A stretch of DNA of 64,000 nt from Lacticaseibacillus casei DSM 20011 = JCM 1134 = ATCC 393 (GCF_000829055.1 NZ_AP012544.1:2542001-2606000), one strand, 5' to 3'; shown: positions 48,785 through 58,804, counted from the first letter of the stretch. Numbers and translations are program-made. Notes: generated by a model from the sequence alone, not told the origin.

Positions 48785-50386
48785 TCAAACCGTAATCACG
48801 CGGTCAAGTTGATCTTTAATTTCACGACGCAGATTATGGGTCACCATGATCAACGTGGTTTTCGGCAGTGATACCAGCAGCTTTTCAATGGAAAGCCCAG
48901 CTTTGGCGTCTAGTGCTGCGGTGCCTTCATCGCTGATGATGAGCCGGCTTTGTCTGATCAGTCCCCGCGCCAAGGCAATGCGCTGTTTCTGCCCGCCTGA
49001 CAAATCACCGCCATTATGTTCCAGCACCGTATCTAACCCTTGCGCTTGCTGCTTCATAAATTCAGTCAATTGCGCTCCTTCGATGGCCTGTTGTAGCACG
49101 CTGTCATCCACTTGTCGTCCCAGGGTTAAATTAAACCGCAGCGTGTCGTTAAAAATGTACGGAGCCTGCTCGATGTAAGTAATCTGATCCCGTAAAGAAC
49201 GCGGATCAAGCTGCCGGTAATCGTGCCCATCCCAGGTGATCTCACCGCGATAATCGGCCAACACATCGCTAATAAGTCGCAACAAGGTCGTTTTCCCGCG
49301 CCCAGATGGCCCGACAAGCGCCACTTTTTGATTGGCCTGCAACGTCATGTTTAGCTTGTTGATGACTGGTTCTTTTTTATGCGGGTATGTAAAGGTCACA
49401 TTTTGCAGCTTGATTGCGTCGGTCAACGGTGTTACAGGTACTTTCGCCTTTTGTGGAGCCGGCGCTGCCTTGGCAAACTTATCGAAAATTGGGGCAACCG
49501 ACTTGACGGTGGTCAGAGCAAAGCTCATTAACGTCAAGCCGCTAAATGTCGTTCCCGCGACAGAATGAATCGTCACCACCGCGCCAACCGGAATGATGTG
49601 ATTGTAAGCAAGTAACCCGGCCTGAATCAGTAAAAATAGCTGGCTCCCCAAGTTAACCAAATTGATCAAAAACTGAGTGGCCATATTGAACTGAATGTAA
49701 CCGACCTGCGCATGGCCCGCGTCATCCGAAGCCTGCTGCACCCGCTCCACCATGACGTGACGCCGATTAGCCATGAAGAGCGTATTGAACCCTTCGAGGA
49801 TGTCGGTCAATCGATTGGTTGACTTCTCGTTTTCCTGACTCCATGTTGCCGCGGCGGCGCTTAGCTTTTTGCGATAAATCATCGGTACCGTGATTAAGAG
49901 CGCGGCGCAAACCAGTGTCGTGATAAACAGCGAAGCATGATACGTTAACAAAACGAAAATACTGAGAACCACCTGCCAACTGGCCTGAATGAGATACGCG
50001 ACATTGCGTAGCCCCTGCGTGTTAATGGTGTTGACATCATTGGTCATCCACGAAGTATAAACCGCGTCAGATCGAGAATGGTACTGTTCAAACGGCATCG
50101 TCGCAATGCTCCTGGTGATCTCCGTGCGAATGTCATTGTTCAACCGGCGTTGGAGCGAGATCTGATAAATGTTGACCAACGTCTGCACGACCAATTGCAA
50201 AATCGTCGCTACGACCATCACGATTGCCGCAGTCACGAACGCATTGACCTTAAATTGCGTCAATGCCGTAATCATGTTCCCGGTAAAAACCGATACCGCC
50301 GTCATTGCAGCAATCATGACGCCATACATTAAGATAAACAAACCAAACCGCCATTTTAGTCGGAAAAGATACTGTCGAAAAGTCAC
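48785..50386 (-). CDS. ABC transporter, fused permease-ATPase
   Basis: 533 residues. Membrane domain with six spans (about 10-290), then ATPase with Walker A GPSGRGKTT near residue 358, signature LSGGQKQRIAL near 460 and Walker B LIISDEGTAALD, where the usual Pro after DE is Gly. No accessory domain. The start is GTG 50386, eight bases after AGAGG. A single half-transporter without a partner gene, so probably a homodimer. Substrate unknown. Confidence 0.88.
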   Translation of the reverse strand: MTFRQYLFRLKWRFGLFILMYGVMIAAMTAVSVFTGNMITALTQFKVNAFVTAAIVMVVATILQLVVQTLVNIYQISLQRRLNNDIRTEITRSIATMPFEQYHSRSDAVYTSWMTNDVNTINTQGLRNVAYLIQASWQVVLSIFVLLTYHASLFITTLVCAALLITVPMIYRKKLSAAAATWSQENEKSTNRLTDILEGFNTLFMANRRHVMVERVQQASDDAGHAQVGYIQFNMATQFLINLVNLGSQLFLLIQAGLLAYNHIIPVGAVVTIHSVAGTTFSGLTLMSFALTTVKSVAPIFDKFAKAAPAPQKAKVPVTPLTDAIKLQNVTFTYPHKKEPVINKLNMTLQANQKVALVGPSGRGKTTLLRLISDVLADYRGEITWDGHDYRQLDPRSLRDQITYIEQAPYIFNDTLRFNLTLGRQVDDSVLQQAIEGAQLTEFMKQQAQGLDTVLEHNGGDLSGGQKQRIALARGLIRQSRLIISDEGTAALDAKAGLSIEKLLVSLPKTTLIMVTHNLRREIKDQLDRVITV

Positions 50387-51183
50387 TGAAAAGGCCTCTT
50401 TTCACAAAGGGGCACTATCCGTCTATGTCAAAAATGCAAATTGGCACGCCGAGCAGTGCCGTAATCAACTCATCGGAATATTAGAATAAGCAAATAATAG
50501 CATCGAATTCTCATAATAACAATCGCTGCTCATTATTTCCGTGTGTTAGTGTGTTTTTCCATTTGCCTCACGTGGAACTTCAGAAAGATGGACCAATTTT
50601 AAAAAATGTTGGGTTTTTAGATACATATCATGGTTCGACTGTTGTGGATTTGACATGGACGTAACCATGCCTTTGTATATTTTTGGTCGACTCAACCATG
50701 CGACGTGGAGCAGCTTGTGTTTGTTTTTATACCAAAGAATCCCGATGTTTGGGGATTTTAGGTGCATATCCTGCTTTCATGCTTTAGTTTATATGTAAAA
50801 ATCTCACCTTGACCTATACCTGAACGAGGTACATAATGCCATTATTGTCGTTCAACAACGATCGTTATTAAGGTTTAGGTTCCCTTTTGTCAGTACTAGC
50901 AGCTAATTAGGTGGTTTCACCATAATTCCGAGTTTAAGTCTGCATTCCCCCTCTCTTACATACAATGAAAGCCATCTTATAAGCCTAATCGTTTCAACTA
51001 GCATTTCACTGTTGTTAATTGTTTTGGTATTCATTCAGCAACTACATAGCATTCGGGGATGGGCAACACGGCTAAAAATGGAACTAGTACATGTGTGCAA
51101 TGGTGACCAGTTACAGTGGCATTTCTTGTCATTGTACCGTTCATGGTGATATTCAGATCATGTTACCAAAGGAGGAAAATCTG
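50387..51183. other. AT-rich intergenic stretch, no convincing gene
   Basis: About 800 bases with lower GC than the neighbours. A 73-codon minus-strand frame at 50546-50767 has some protein-like character but no ribosome site and no family I recognise. It could be a decayed remnant. Several short imperfect inverted repeats occur. I see no terminator, tRNA or mobile-element ends. Confidence 0.5.
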
Positions 51184-51363
51184 TTGAGAAAATATCAAGT
51201 CACTGGCTTTATCATTTTAGTGGTGAACATCCTTTTACTTGGGTTGGATCTACTTAATGGCAGTAATAAACTGTTTGCTCTGTTATCTGCTCTTTTTTCT
51301 CTGTCAACCGTTGTTTGGTTCATTTATTACAACAAAAAAGCCAGAGAGTTCAGTAATAAATAG
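51184..51363 (+). CDS. Small two-span membrane protein
   Basis: 59 residues with two hydrophobic helices (about 6-22 and 27-47) and a basic tail. The start is TTG 51184, placed by AAAGGAGG at 51168-51175 with eight-base spacing; upstream in-frame codons have no ribosome site. It resembles short lactobacillus membrane proteins without known role. Confidence 0.65.
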   Translation: MRKYQVTGFIILVVNILLLGLDLLNGSNKLFALLSALFSLSTVVWFIYYNKKAREFSNK

Positions 51364-51462
51364 GTGTGTATGCGTGCTTTTTCGTAAAAAGGCCGGTCAA
51401 TGTTCGTTTGGAATGGTGGATCTTTTGGCTGAAATGGAAAAGGACTAAGAACTTAAAATAAC

Positions 51463-51511
51463 AAAAAAACTCCTTCAAATATAATTCTTCATTATGTTTG
51501 AGGGAGTTTTT
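51463..51511. terminator. Bidirectional intrinsic terminator
   Basis: AAAAACTCCTTCAAA pairs with TTTGAGGGAGTTTTT (one G-U) around a 19-base loop. Confidence 0.8.
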
Positions 51512-51749
51512 ATATGCTGTGGCATGAAGGTCGATTTTCTTAGTCCTTTGCACCCACGTTTTTGTCTCTTGTTAACTTATCATTTGCTTGTTCACACTAC
51601 TCGGACCTGCAAGGATCCTTTGTCGCCAACGCCGGAAATTCACGTTGGCCTCATCGGAATAATCAAGCTAGCTTTTGCTCTAAGCCTGCTACTTTCCTAG
51701 CGATAATGAAAGCCTTTTTGTTCGTGTGCAATGCTCTAAGAGTTCACTC
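51512..51749. other. Non-coding gap before a convergent gene
   Basis: Only short overlapping frames without ribosome sites. I see no repeat, RNA gene or promoter worth naming. Confidence 0.4.
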
Positions 51750-52259
51750 TCATTGAAGTCCTTTTTTTACAAAAAATATAATCAATAATTGAAGGCCAAT
51801 TAGCAATAAGCTTAAAAGTAAGGGCTTCAAGATCCTATGTGTCTTATAAATCAACAATCCGCAAAAAATCAAAAAGGCAACAATATAAGCAATTGGAACA
51901 CCGTTGCCCAAAAAAGGAATTTTAATTGCACTTATAGCGGGCTGAACACTAGAAATCATCATAAATATAAGGAAAATACGCTGAAAGTCATACTTGAAAT
52001 CCTCATCTTCGAAGAACTTAACACCTAAAAAGCCGAACGCGGATACCAGAAGAGTCGAGACTATTATACCTGCTATAAAGATGAACAAGACTAGGATTGT
52101 GATATCCAATCGCATTGTGTTATTAGTTGCAACCTGATGTATCATTGAAGCAAACTCTTTCGGATCATTTATTCTGTACGCAACAGCAAACATCGCTACT
52201 TGTAACAGTGATAGGGCAAGAATCATAGTTGTTATCACGTTTTTTTCAGATTTCAGCAT
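51750..52259 (-). CDS. Predicted membrane protein
   Basis: 169 residues with about four spans (near 9-27, 48-72, 92-108 and 115-160). The charged loop after the second span contains KFFEDEDFKYDFQR. I chose ATG 52259, nine bases after AGGAG; an ATG at 52268 touches that site, and the long frame to 52358 is unsupported. Base composition is AT-rich like its surroundings, suggesting acquired DNA. No family recognised. Confidence 0.65.
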   Translation of the reverse strand: MLKSEKNVITTMILALSLLQVAMFAVAYRINDPKEFASMIHQVATNNTMRLDITILVLFIFIAGIIVSTLLVSAFGFLGVKFFEDEDFKYDFQRIFLIFMMISSVQPAISAIKIPFLGNGVPIAYIVAFLIFCGLLIYKTHRILKPLLLSLLLIGLQLLIIFFVKKGLQ

Positions 52260-52753
52260 CAGACGCATCTCCTTTTTATGGGGGATCTTCTTATCAGTTA
52301 GCAGATTAACGTATCCAGTAACCACCTCTTCGGCTATTATTGTTGAACGAGCACACAAATATTAGCTTATTCGATTTCTTGACAGTTTTACGCTAGAGAG
52401 TAACGACCTTTGATCTAAGGCCGGGAACGGCTGATCAAATCGATACAAAAGGTCGGCCCACAATAAGTTGAAATAAAGTTGTCTGTGTCTTTTCTCGTAC
52501 TTCCAACGAGTATTGAGAGTCGGCCGTTTTAAAATCGAAAAATCAAGTCCAGATGATTTAGCTGTGCTTACGATGTCTTCACTCTCAAACTTTATGTCTA
52601 TGTTATATAAGATGAAATGAAAGTTGCCCAGCAATGCACCTTGGACCGCAGTTAGCTTACCTCGCCAACTTAACTACCGCAATTATTTTGGTCAGTTCTT
52701 TGCCATTCGCCAGTAATAAAGTTCGATTACCATTGATGTGACTACCTCTTTGC
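52260..52753. other. AT-rich intergenic stretch, possible decayed gene
   Basis: A 90-codon minus-strand frame (52362-52634) contains a compositionally protein-like middle (RWKYEKRHRQLYFNLLWADL), but has no ribosome site and no recognised family. It may be a transposase or plasmid-gene fragment. The left end would hold the promoter of the membrane gene. Confidence 0.4.
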
Positions 52754-53398
52754 TCATCGCTCGCCACGCCACTCAGCCTTAAATTCCGCCAAAAAATCTT
52801 CCATCACCCGCTGCCGATGCTCAGCAAGTTGCTTGGCAGCTGGGGTATTCAATTGATCTTTTAGCTTCAGCAACTTTTCATAAAAATGATCGATAACCGT
52901 ACTATCCTTGTCTCGATAATTGCTTGGCGTTAAGTCAGTTCGCGGTGCCAGTTCCGGATCATACATGCGACCACCATGTGCGCCACCGTACATAAAGGCG
53001 CGGCCGATGCCGATTGCCCCAATAGCATCTAATCGGTCCGCGTCCTGTACCAGCTGACCTTCCAGGGACAAAGGCTGGTGCTTACCTAAATTGGCTTTAA
53101 AGGACATGTGGTCAATAATTTCAATAACCGCTTCAATCTGTTCGTCCGTCAAACCGGCCGCAGATAGAGCATGACGCGCCGCTGATTTTGCCGCGGCGAC
53201 ATCGTTAACCAGTTTGTCGTCATAAGTGTCATGCATCGTTGCTGCCGCGACAACGACGGCCGAATCAACGCTTGGAGTTTCGGCGACTATCCGCTTTGCC
53301 ATCGCGATCACCCGCTCAATATGGTCGAATCCGTGACCACTGTGATCCTGTGTGGAAACGGAGCGCGCATAGGCTGTCAACGCCTGCCAATCAATCAT
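52754..53398 (-). CDS. HD domain phosphohydrolase (YedJ-like)
   Basis: 214 residues. The HD metal-binding residues are seen in HGFDHIERV near residue 24 and AATMHDTYDDK near residue 57. A third block, VQDADRLDAIGAIGI, lies near residue 120. Relatives hydrolyse nucleotide phosphates. The start is ATG 53398, seven bases after GGAAGGT; an upstream in-frame ATG at 53422 is not supported. Divergent from the MarR gene. Confidence 0.9.
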   Translation of the reverse strand: MIDWQALTAYARSVSTQDHSGHGFDHIERVIAMAKRIVAETPSVDSAVVVAAATMHDTYDDKLVNDVAAAKSAARHALSAAGLTDEQIEAVIEIIDHMSFKANLGKHQPLSLEGQLVQDADRLDAIGAIGIGRAFMYGGAHGGRMYDPELAPRTDLTPSNYRDKDSTVIDHFYEKLLKLKDQLNTPAAKQLAEHRQRVMEDFLAEFKAEWRGER

Positions 53399-53465
53399 GT
53401 AACGTACCTTCCAATCTTTCAAATGTGATTACCTGAACTAATTAACCGATAAGCTACCCTATTTG

Positions 53466-53503
53466 TTGCATGGCTTAACCTCGAGAGTTCATACTTAAAG
53501 TAT
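53466..53503 (+). promoter_or_regulatory. Promoter and candidate MarR operator
   Basis: A TTGCAT -35-like box is followed 18 bases later by CATACT. The palindrome ATACTT-A-AAGTAT (53491-53503) overlaps this -10, 31 bases before the MarR start. This is the expected place for an autorepression site. Confidence 0.55.
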
Positions 53504-53534
53504 AAAGAGGTTATGTAAAAGGGGGAACTTTAAA

Positions 53535-53951
53535 ATGAAAAAGCATTGTTTGTCGGCGAGTCAATCGGTTAACCAATTCCATCGACTTTTCTCACCGGTG
53601 TCATCTTCGGACATCCCGTTGAATCAGCAAAATCTGCTATTCTGGATGGCCACGGATCTGACACCAAAAACGCCGACGAGTCTTGCCAAAGAGATGCATG
53701 TCACCAAAGCTGCCATCACCAAAGCCAGCGGGCCGTTGCTTGACCGCGAGTTGCTTGACAAGCAGCCTGACCCGGACGACTACCGCAGCTTCAAACTCGT
53801 CCTCAGCGAAGCGGGACAAGCCGCTGTCGAGGATCTGGGGCCCGAATACATGGGAAATCTCGAGCGCCTGTACAACGAATTGGGTGAAAAGAAATACCTT
53901 AAACTCATCAAACTGCTCAGCCAGGCCACCGGCGTCGCAGTCGAAGAATAA
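53535..53951 (+). CDS. MarR-family transcriptional regulator
   Basis: 138 residues. Winged helix with TPTSLAKEMHVTKAAITKA as recognition region near residues 50-70 and a wing at PDPDDYRSFKLVLSEAG. The start is ATG after AAGGGGGA. It is the first gene before the UvrA-like ATPase, 147 bases apart, and may sense a drug and control that gene. Confidence 0.9.
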   Translation: MKKHCLSASQSVNQFHRLFSPVSSSDIPLNQQNLLFWMATDLTPKTPTSLAKEMHVTKAAITKASGPLLDRELLDKQPDPDDYRSFKLVLSEAGQAAVEDLGPEYMGNLERLYNELGEKKYLKLIKLLSQATGVAVEE

Positions 53952-54098
53952 GCCAATCGGTCATGTTCGGCAATCCGCCTTACGCAGTGCTTGCGTGAGG
54001 CCTTTTTCGTATTTTCTCAACTGCGTTACAATAAACCCATAGTGACATATCACTCAACATTAAACAGTTTACTAATTCCGGCAAAGGAGTTCGATTCG

Positions 54099-56627
54099 AT
54101 GGCAATTCCAGATCATATCAGTGTTCGCGGTGCTTATGTCAATAATTTGAAACACCTTAACGTGGATATCCCCTTAAACAAACTCGTGGCGATTACCGGT
54201 CGTTCAGGCTCCGGTAAAAGTTCGCTGGCGATGGGCGTTTTGTACGCGGAAGGCATGCGGCGGTATATGAGTGCCTTGTCGACTTATACGCGCCGACGGT
54301 TAGGGCAGACGAGTCCGGCGGCGGCTGATTCGGTCAAGCATATTCCCAGTGCGATCGCCCTCAGACAGCGGCCGGTTGTGCCTGGCATTCGCTCAACCGT
54401 TGGCACCGCCACGGAAGCCTTAAATGTGATCCGCCTGATGTTTTCTCGTCTCGGCTCACCGGTTTGTCCAAATGGTCACCGCGTTCCGCCGACACTTGAT
54501 ATTGCCAAGGCCATGGATCTGCCAAATGACGGCGAAAGCGGGATGGGCATGATCACCTGTCCGACTTGCGGGGTTCACTTTATGGCCTTTGCGGCAGAGG
54601 ATTTTGCCTTCAATTCGACTGGCGCATGCCCAACCTGTGGCGGCACGGGTCAAGCGCGGACGCTGGCGGCCAATCGACTCATCCCCGACCAAACGCTAAC
54701 CATTCGCCAAGGCGCCGTTGCCTCATGGCGGCTGCCCGGACGCAACTTCATGCCTTACGTAGCCCAGGCAATCGGCATTGACATCGATACCCCTTTCCAG
54801 GATCTGCCCAAAGACCAACAGGAACAGGTTTGGCATGGTCAACGAAAAAAATACGCCATCAACATCCCCAGCAAAACCGGCAGAGTTTTCCACATGGACC
54901 ACGCACAATACGAAAATGCCTTCAATGCGGTCGAAGACTCTTTAGCCACCACCAAGAATGAACGCGCGATCCAGCGTCTGAATCGGTTCTATGAGTTCGG
55001 CGTTTGCCCGACTTGTCATGGCAGCCGGTTTGCGCCGAAACTGTTGTCACAACTTTTGGTTGATCAAAATATCGCGCAAGTCAGCGACATGACCCTGACG
55101 CAGCTTTCCGCTTTTATCCCGAAAATCTACCAGTGGCTGCCGGAAAATATGCAGGCATTGGCGCACGACATCATTAAAGAATTGACGCAGTTGCTTAAGC
55201 CGATCATGGATTTGGGCTTGAGCTACCTGACCTTAAGCCGGGCTGCTGCATCGTTGTCCACCGGTGAATTGCAGCGCATCCAGCTCAGTCGAACGCTACG
55301 CACCGAAACAACCGGCGTCCTGTACGTCCTCGACGAACCTTCTATCGGATTGCATGCCGCCAATGTTGCCGGTTTATTGGAAGTGATGCACGGCTTGGTT
55401 GATCAAGGCAACTCGCTGGTGGTCGTGGATCACAACACGGCGATCATCAACGCCGCCGATCAAATTGTCGAAATCGGCCCGGGTGCCGGTGTTGATGGGG
55501 GCCGCATTCTCGATCAGGGAGATCCCGCCACCGTTAGCCGCAATCCGCATTCGTTAATTGCCCCATTTTTAACCGGCAAAACCAAGCTCATCGTCCGCCC
55601 GCAAGCTGGTGCCGAAGCAGTTGGCAAGGCCAAGCAATTGCAGCTGACTGTGACGGATCGCTTCAACCTGCACAACTTGCATGTCGCCTTCCCGATTAAT
55701 TGCTTCTCTGTTGTATCTGGCTTCTCCGGCGCTGGCAAGTCGACACTCATTTTCGACGCGTTAGTCCCGGCATTGTCAGCAACGAAAGATCAGCCGGGCC
55801 CGACTTTTGTCCGCGATCTCAAAAGCGGCGGCATTCGGCATGTGGTCGCCATTGACGCGACGCCGGTTGGCAAAAATGTGCGTTCAACTGTTGCCACTTA
55901 TACTGACATTCTCGATCACCTGCGCCATCTGTTCGCCGCTTTGCCAGACGCCAAAGCCAAGCATTATACCAGCAGTCACTTCTCCTATAACGTCAAGGCA
56001 GGTGCTTGCCCGACTTGTGGCGGTACCGGTGTGATCAATCTGGACATTCAGTATTTGCCGGATATGCAACAAACTTGCCCTACCTGTCATGGTCGTCGCT
56101 ATAATCCCGAAGTGTTGAAAATCAAATGGCACGACCGCAGCATTGCCGACCTGCTGGATCTCGACGTGGATACCGCACTCAACGTTTTCAAGGACGAATC
56201 GGCAATTGCCCATACCTTGCAAACACTCCACGACATGGGACTTGGCTATCTGCATTTAGGCGAAAGCACACCAACGCTATCCGGTGGTGAGGCCCAACGA
56301 CTCAAGCTGGTTGCACACATGGGCCGTTCCCAAAAAGACACGCTATTCGTCTTCGATGAACCTTCCGTTGGGCTGCATCCCCTTGATGTTCAAACATTAG
56401 TGGCAGTTTTCCAGCGCCTTTTAAAAACCGGCGCAACCGTCATTGCCATTGAACACGACCTAGATGTTATTGCCAACGCCGATTACGTCTTGGACTTAGG
56501 ACCAAAAGGCGGCGCTGAAGGCGGCCAAGTCATGGCAGCCGGCACGCCACAAGCCATCGCCCGTCAAGGCCACGGCGAAACCGCCAAATACTTAGCGGCA
56601 CATCTGGCGGCTTTTCAGGTTAAATGA
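54099..56627 (+). CDS. UvrA-like ABC ATPase (UvrA2 / drug-resistance type)
   Basis: 842 residues. Two ABC modules: Walker A GRSGSGKSS near residue 34 with signature LSTGELQRIQL near 388, and GFSGAGKST near 545 with LSGGEAQRLKL near 730. Zinc-finger cysteines are in CPTCGVHF, CPTCGGTGQ and later CPTC pairs. It is about 100 residues shorter than housekeeping UvrA, probably from loss of the UvrB-binding/insertion region, as in UvrA2 proteins linked to tolerance of DNA-binding drugs. ATG 54099 lies nine bases after AAAGGAG. Confidence 0.9.
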   Translation: MAIPDHISVRGAYVNNLKHLNVDIPLNKLVAITGRSGSGKSSLAMGVLYAEGMRRYMSALSTYTRRRLGQTSPAAADSVKHIPSAIALRQRPVVPGIRSTVGTATEALNVIRLMFSRLGSPVCPNGHRVPPTLDIAKAMDLPNDGESGMGMITCPTCGVHFMAFAAEDFAFNSTGACPTCGGTGQARTLAANRLIPDQTLTIRQGAVASWRLPGRNFMPYVAQAIGIDIDTPFQDLPKDQQEQVWHGQRKKYAINIPSKTGRVFHMDHAQYENAFNAVEDSLATTKNERAIQRLNRFYEFGVCPTCHGSRFAPKLLSQLLVDQNIAQVSDMTLTQLSAFIPKIYQWLPENMQALAHDIIKELTQLLKPIMDLGLSYLTLSRAAASLSTGELQRIQLSRTLRTETTGVLYVLDEPSIGLHAANVAGLLEVMHGLVDQGNSLVVVDHNTAIINAADQIVEIGPGAGVDGGRILDQGDPATVSRNPHSLIAPFLTGKTKLIVRPQAGAEAVGKAKQLQLTVTDRFNLHNLHVAFPINCFSVVSGFSGAGKSTLIFDALVPALSATKDQPGPTFVRDLKSGGIRHVVAIDATPVGKNVRSTVATYTDILDHLRHLFAALPDAKAKHYTSSHFSYNVKAGACPTCGGTGVINLDIQYLPDMQQTCPTCHGRRYNPEVLKIKWHDRSIADLLDLDVDTALNVFKDESAIAHTLQTLHDMGLGYLHLGESTPTLSGGEAQRLKLVAHMGRSQKDTLFVFDEPSVGLHPLDVQTLVAVFQRLLKTGATVIAIEHDLDVIANADYVLDLGPKGGAEGGQVMAAGTPQAIARQGHGETAKYLAAHLAAFQVK

Positions 56628-56635
56628 GAACAAAC

Positions 56636-56674
56636 AAAAACGGCTCCGGAGATCATCTCTAGAGCCGTTTTTTT
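56636..56674. terminator. Bidirectional intrinsic terminator
   Basis: AAAAACGGCTC..GAGA pairs with TCTC..GAGCCGTTTTTTT, between the UvrA-like gene and the convergent reductase. Confidence 0.88.
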
Positions 56675-56699
56675 ATATCCAGCGCGAAACGATTGCGCC

Positions 56700-57704
56700 T
56701 TATGCGTTCAAAATATCATCAATTTGCTGAACCTCTTCGGCCGTGAATGTCAGATGCTCCGTCGCTTTGAGGTTATCTTCCAAATGCTCAACCGATGTCG
56801 TGCCGATGATAACGCTGGTGACGACCGGATCACGCAAAAGCCATGCCAACGCCATCTGGGACAATGTCTGGCCACGTCCTTGGGCAATTTTGTTCAAGTC
56901 ATTGAGCTTCTTAACCACGGCATCCTTACCTTTTGCAAAAGTGCCTTTGTTGGTGCGATGGATCTGGAAGCTATCCGGAATGCCATTCAGATACCGATCG
57001 GACAACAACCCTTCTGACAATGGGCCATACGCAATCAACCCGGCGCCATTCGCCTTAAGGGCATCTGTCAGGCCGGAAGTTTCTGCCTCGCGATTGAACA
57101 TGTTGTAACTGAACTGGTTCAAGACAAACGGGGTATGCAGGTCTTTAAACATCGCAATGGCCTCTTTGGTCTGCTCCGTATCATAATTGGAAATGCCGAT
57201 ATACAAAGCCTTGCCATCCCGTACGGTTTGATCAAGCGCATTGACGGTCTCTTCCAACGCCACCGTGTCATCAAAACGATGTGCATAATAAATGTCGACA
57301 TAATCCAGACGCAACCGTTTGAGGGAATCATTCAGTCCTTGAATGACGGCTTTGCGTGAAGTGCCGATGCCATATGGGCCTGGGTGGATTTCATAGCCGA
57401 CCTTCGTGCTAATCACCAATTCATCACGATAATCCTTCAAATCAGTTGCCAGAATCTGTCCCAACAGCGTTTCGCTCGAACCGTATCCCGGATCAACATC
57501 GCCGTTACCATAATGATTGGCCACATCAAAATGAAAAACACCATGATCAAACGCATCCAGAATCACCGAACGCCGCGAATTAAACGGATCCAGATTACCA
57601 TAATGCTGCCACAATCCTAAAGAAATTGCCGGCAACATCAACCCTGTCTTACCGGCATGACGAACCGGCATCTTCGCATAACGATCTGTTGCTGCATGAT
57701 ACAT
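56700..57704 (-). CDS. Aldo/keto reductase (YghZ-like)
   Basis: 334 residues. The catalytic tetrad is visible: Asp in HFDVANHYG, Tyr in the same segment, Lys in ISTKVGYE, His in YYAHRFDD. NADPH-binding end with GTTSVEHLEDNL near residue 310. Closest in style to YghZ/glyceraldehyde 3-phosphate reductase-type enzymes; the substrate is unproven. The start is ATG 57704, eight bases after GGGGG; a TTG at 57710 is also in frame. Confidence 0.92.
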   Translation of the reverse strand: MYHAATDRYAKMPVRHAGKTGLMLPAISLGLWQHYGNLDPFNSRRSVILDAFDHGVFHFDVANHYGNGDVDPGYGSSETLLGQILATDLKDYRDELVISTKVGYEIHPGPYGIGTSRKAVIQGLNDSLKRLRLDYVDIYYAHRFDDTVALEETVNALDQTVRDGKALYIGISNYDTEQTKEAIAMFKDLHTPFVLNQFSYNMFNREAETSGLTDALKANGAGLIAYGPLSEGLLSDRYLNGIPDSFQIHRTNKGTFAKGKDAVVKKLNDLNKIAQGRGQTLSQMALAWLLRDPVVTSVIIGTTSVEHLEDNLKATEHLTFTAEEVQQIDDILNA

Positions 57705-57727
57705 GAACAAAGCCCCCTTAGTTGTCA

Positions 57728-57892
57728 GTGAGCGTGAGCCAGCCCGGTTAGAAACCGGAGTGTAAGTGGCCTTGGGCGTGATGGTCGGGCTTTGACCATT
57801 GCGACCAAGGTCCTTACACGCAGGTTTCTGGGCTGGCGAACGCGTTATAGTGAGCGTAAGCCGACTTCTGCGCCGGCGAACGCGCTAATGGC
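57728..57892. repeat. Dispersed folded repeat, family 2, copy 5 plus half copy
   Basis: The full copy (57728-57850) pairs GTGAGCGTGAGCCAGCCC with GGGCTGGCGAACGCGTTA, GTGTAAGTGGCCTTGG with CCAAGGTCCTTACAC, and ATGGTC with GACCAT at the tip. It is followed directly by a fragment (57851-57892) that has only the two outer arms, GAGCGTAAGCC..GCGCCGGCGAACGCGC, with the centre deleted. Confidence 0.85.
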
Positions 57893-57991
57893 AGACAGTT
57901 ACAAAATAAAAACGTTACAACATTTACCATCTCTATCGTGGCAAACGTTCAACAAACAAGCAACTGGAAACCCTGTTTTCTCCATAAAAAT

Positions 57992-58804
57992 TTATTTTTC
58001 AAAAAAATCCGTCAAAAAGTGCGCCACGCCGTCATCGACATTGGTATCAGTCACATATCGGGCAACACGCTTGACTTCGGGCACGGCATTGCCCATGGCC
58101 ACACTCACACCAGCGGCCTGCAACATTCCTAAATCATTAAGGCCGTCGCCAAAAGCAATCGTGTGGTCCGGCCCAATGCCGGTCTTTTCCTGTAGTTCGC
58201 GCACAGCATTGGCTTTGTCGACATGCTTGGGAATTAATTCCAAGTTAGTATGCTCAGAAGCCGAGACATGCAAAACATCACGCGCCTCCAAGGCCGTTTT
58301 TCCGGCATCCAAAGCTTTCGTATCATTGGGGCCAAAAATAATGCCATTCGTAATCACCGCGGCGTGGTTCAACAGTTCCTTTATCGATGGCACACCGACC
58401 ACCTTAATTTCAACCGATTTAGGCGCAAACTTGCGGGCGGCTGCTTCGATGGCAGGTGGCAGTGTTCCGGTGAAATAAACGGTATCATCGCTAAAGTACA
58501 AGGCGTTAAGATTCAAATCGGCACTGACTTCTTCAACTGCCGTCAATGCGTCTTCACCAAGTGTGTGATGCACCCGCTCACCGGAAAAATCATACACAGC
58601 GCCATTAGAAGCGATAATGCTGGCATCCGGCTGAAACTGTTTGGCGACAACTTCCGCCAGCGCATGCATGCGCCCGGTCGCAACATAAAAAGCTGCGCCC
58701 GCCGCCACCGCATTTCCCAATGCCTGAGCTGTGTTTGCTGTGACATCATGATGATTGGCCGTTAACGTCCCGTCAATATCACTTACGATTAAGTATTTGG
58801 CCAT
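57992..58804 (-). CDS. Cof-type HAD-IIB phosphatase
   Basis: 270 residues. HAD motif I VSDIDGTLTA at residue 6 (nucleophile Asp), motif II ATGRM near 40, Lys region, and motif IV FGDGLNDLGML near 215. Cap type IIB. It dephosphorylates small phospho-metabolites such as sugar phosphates; the substrate is unknown. ATG follows AAAGGAT. Family 2 repeats lie on both sides of this gene (57728-57892 and 58824-58947) in the same orientation. Confidence 0.92.
   Translation of the reverse strand: MAKYLIVSDIDGTLTANHHDVTANTAQALGNAVAAGAAFYVATGRMHALAEVVAKQFQPDASIIASNGAVYDFSGERVHHTLGEDALTAVEEVSADLNLNALYFSDDTVYFTGTLPPAIEAAARKFAPKSVEIKVVGVPSIKELLNHAAVITNGIIFGPNDTKALDAGKTALEARDVLHVSASEHTNLELIPKHVDKANAVRELQEKTGIGPDHTIAFGDGLNDLGMLQAAGVSVAMGNAVPEVKRVARYVTDTNVDDGVAHFLTDFFEK

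Noticed and set aside
50546..50767. 73-codon minus-strand frame as a gene
   Set aside because: No ribosome site, no recognised motif, and it lies in an AT-rich gap; kept only as a possible remnant.
52362..52634. 90-codon minus-strand frame as a gene
   Set aside because: No ribosome site or known family; could be a fragment but not supported as a functional gene.
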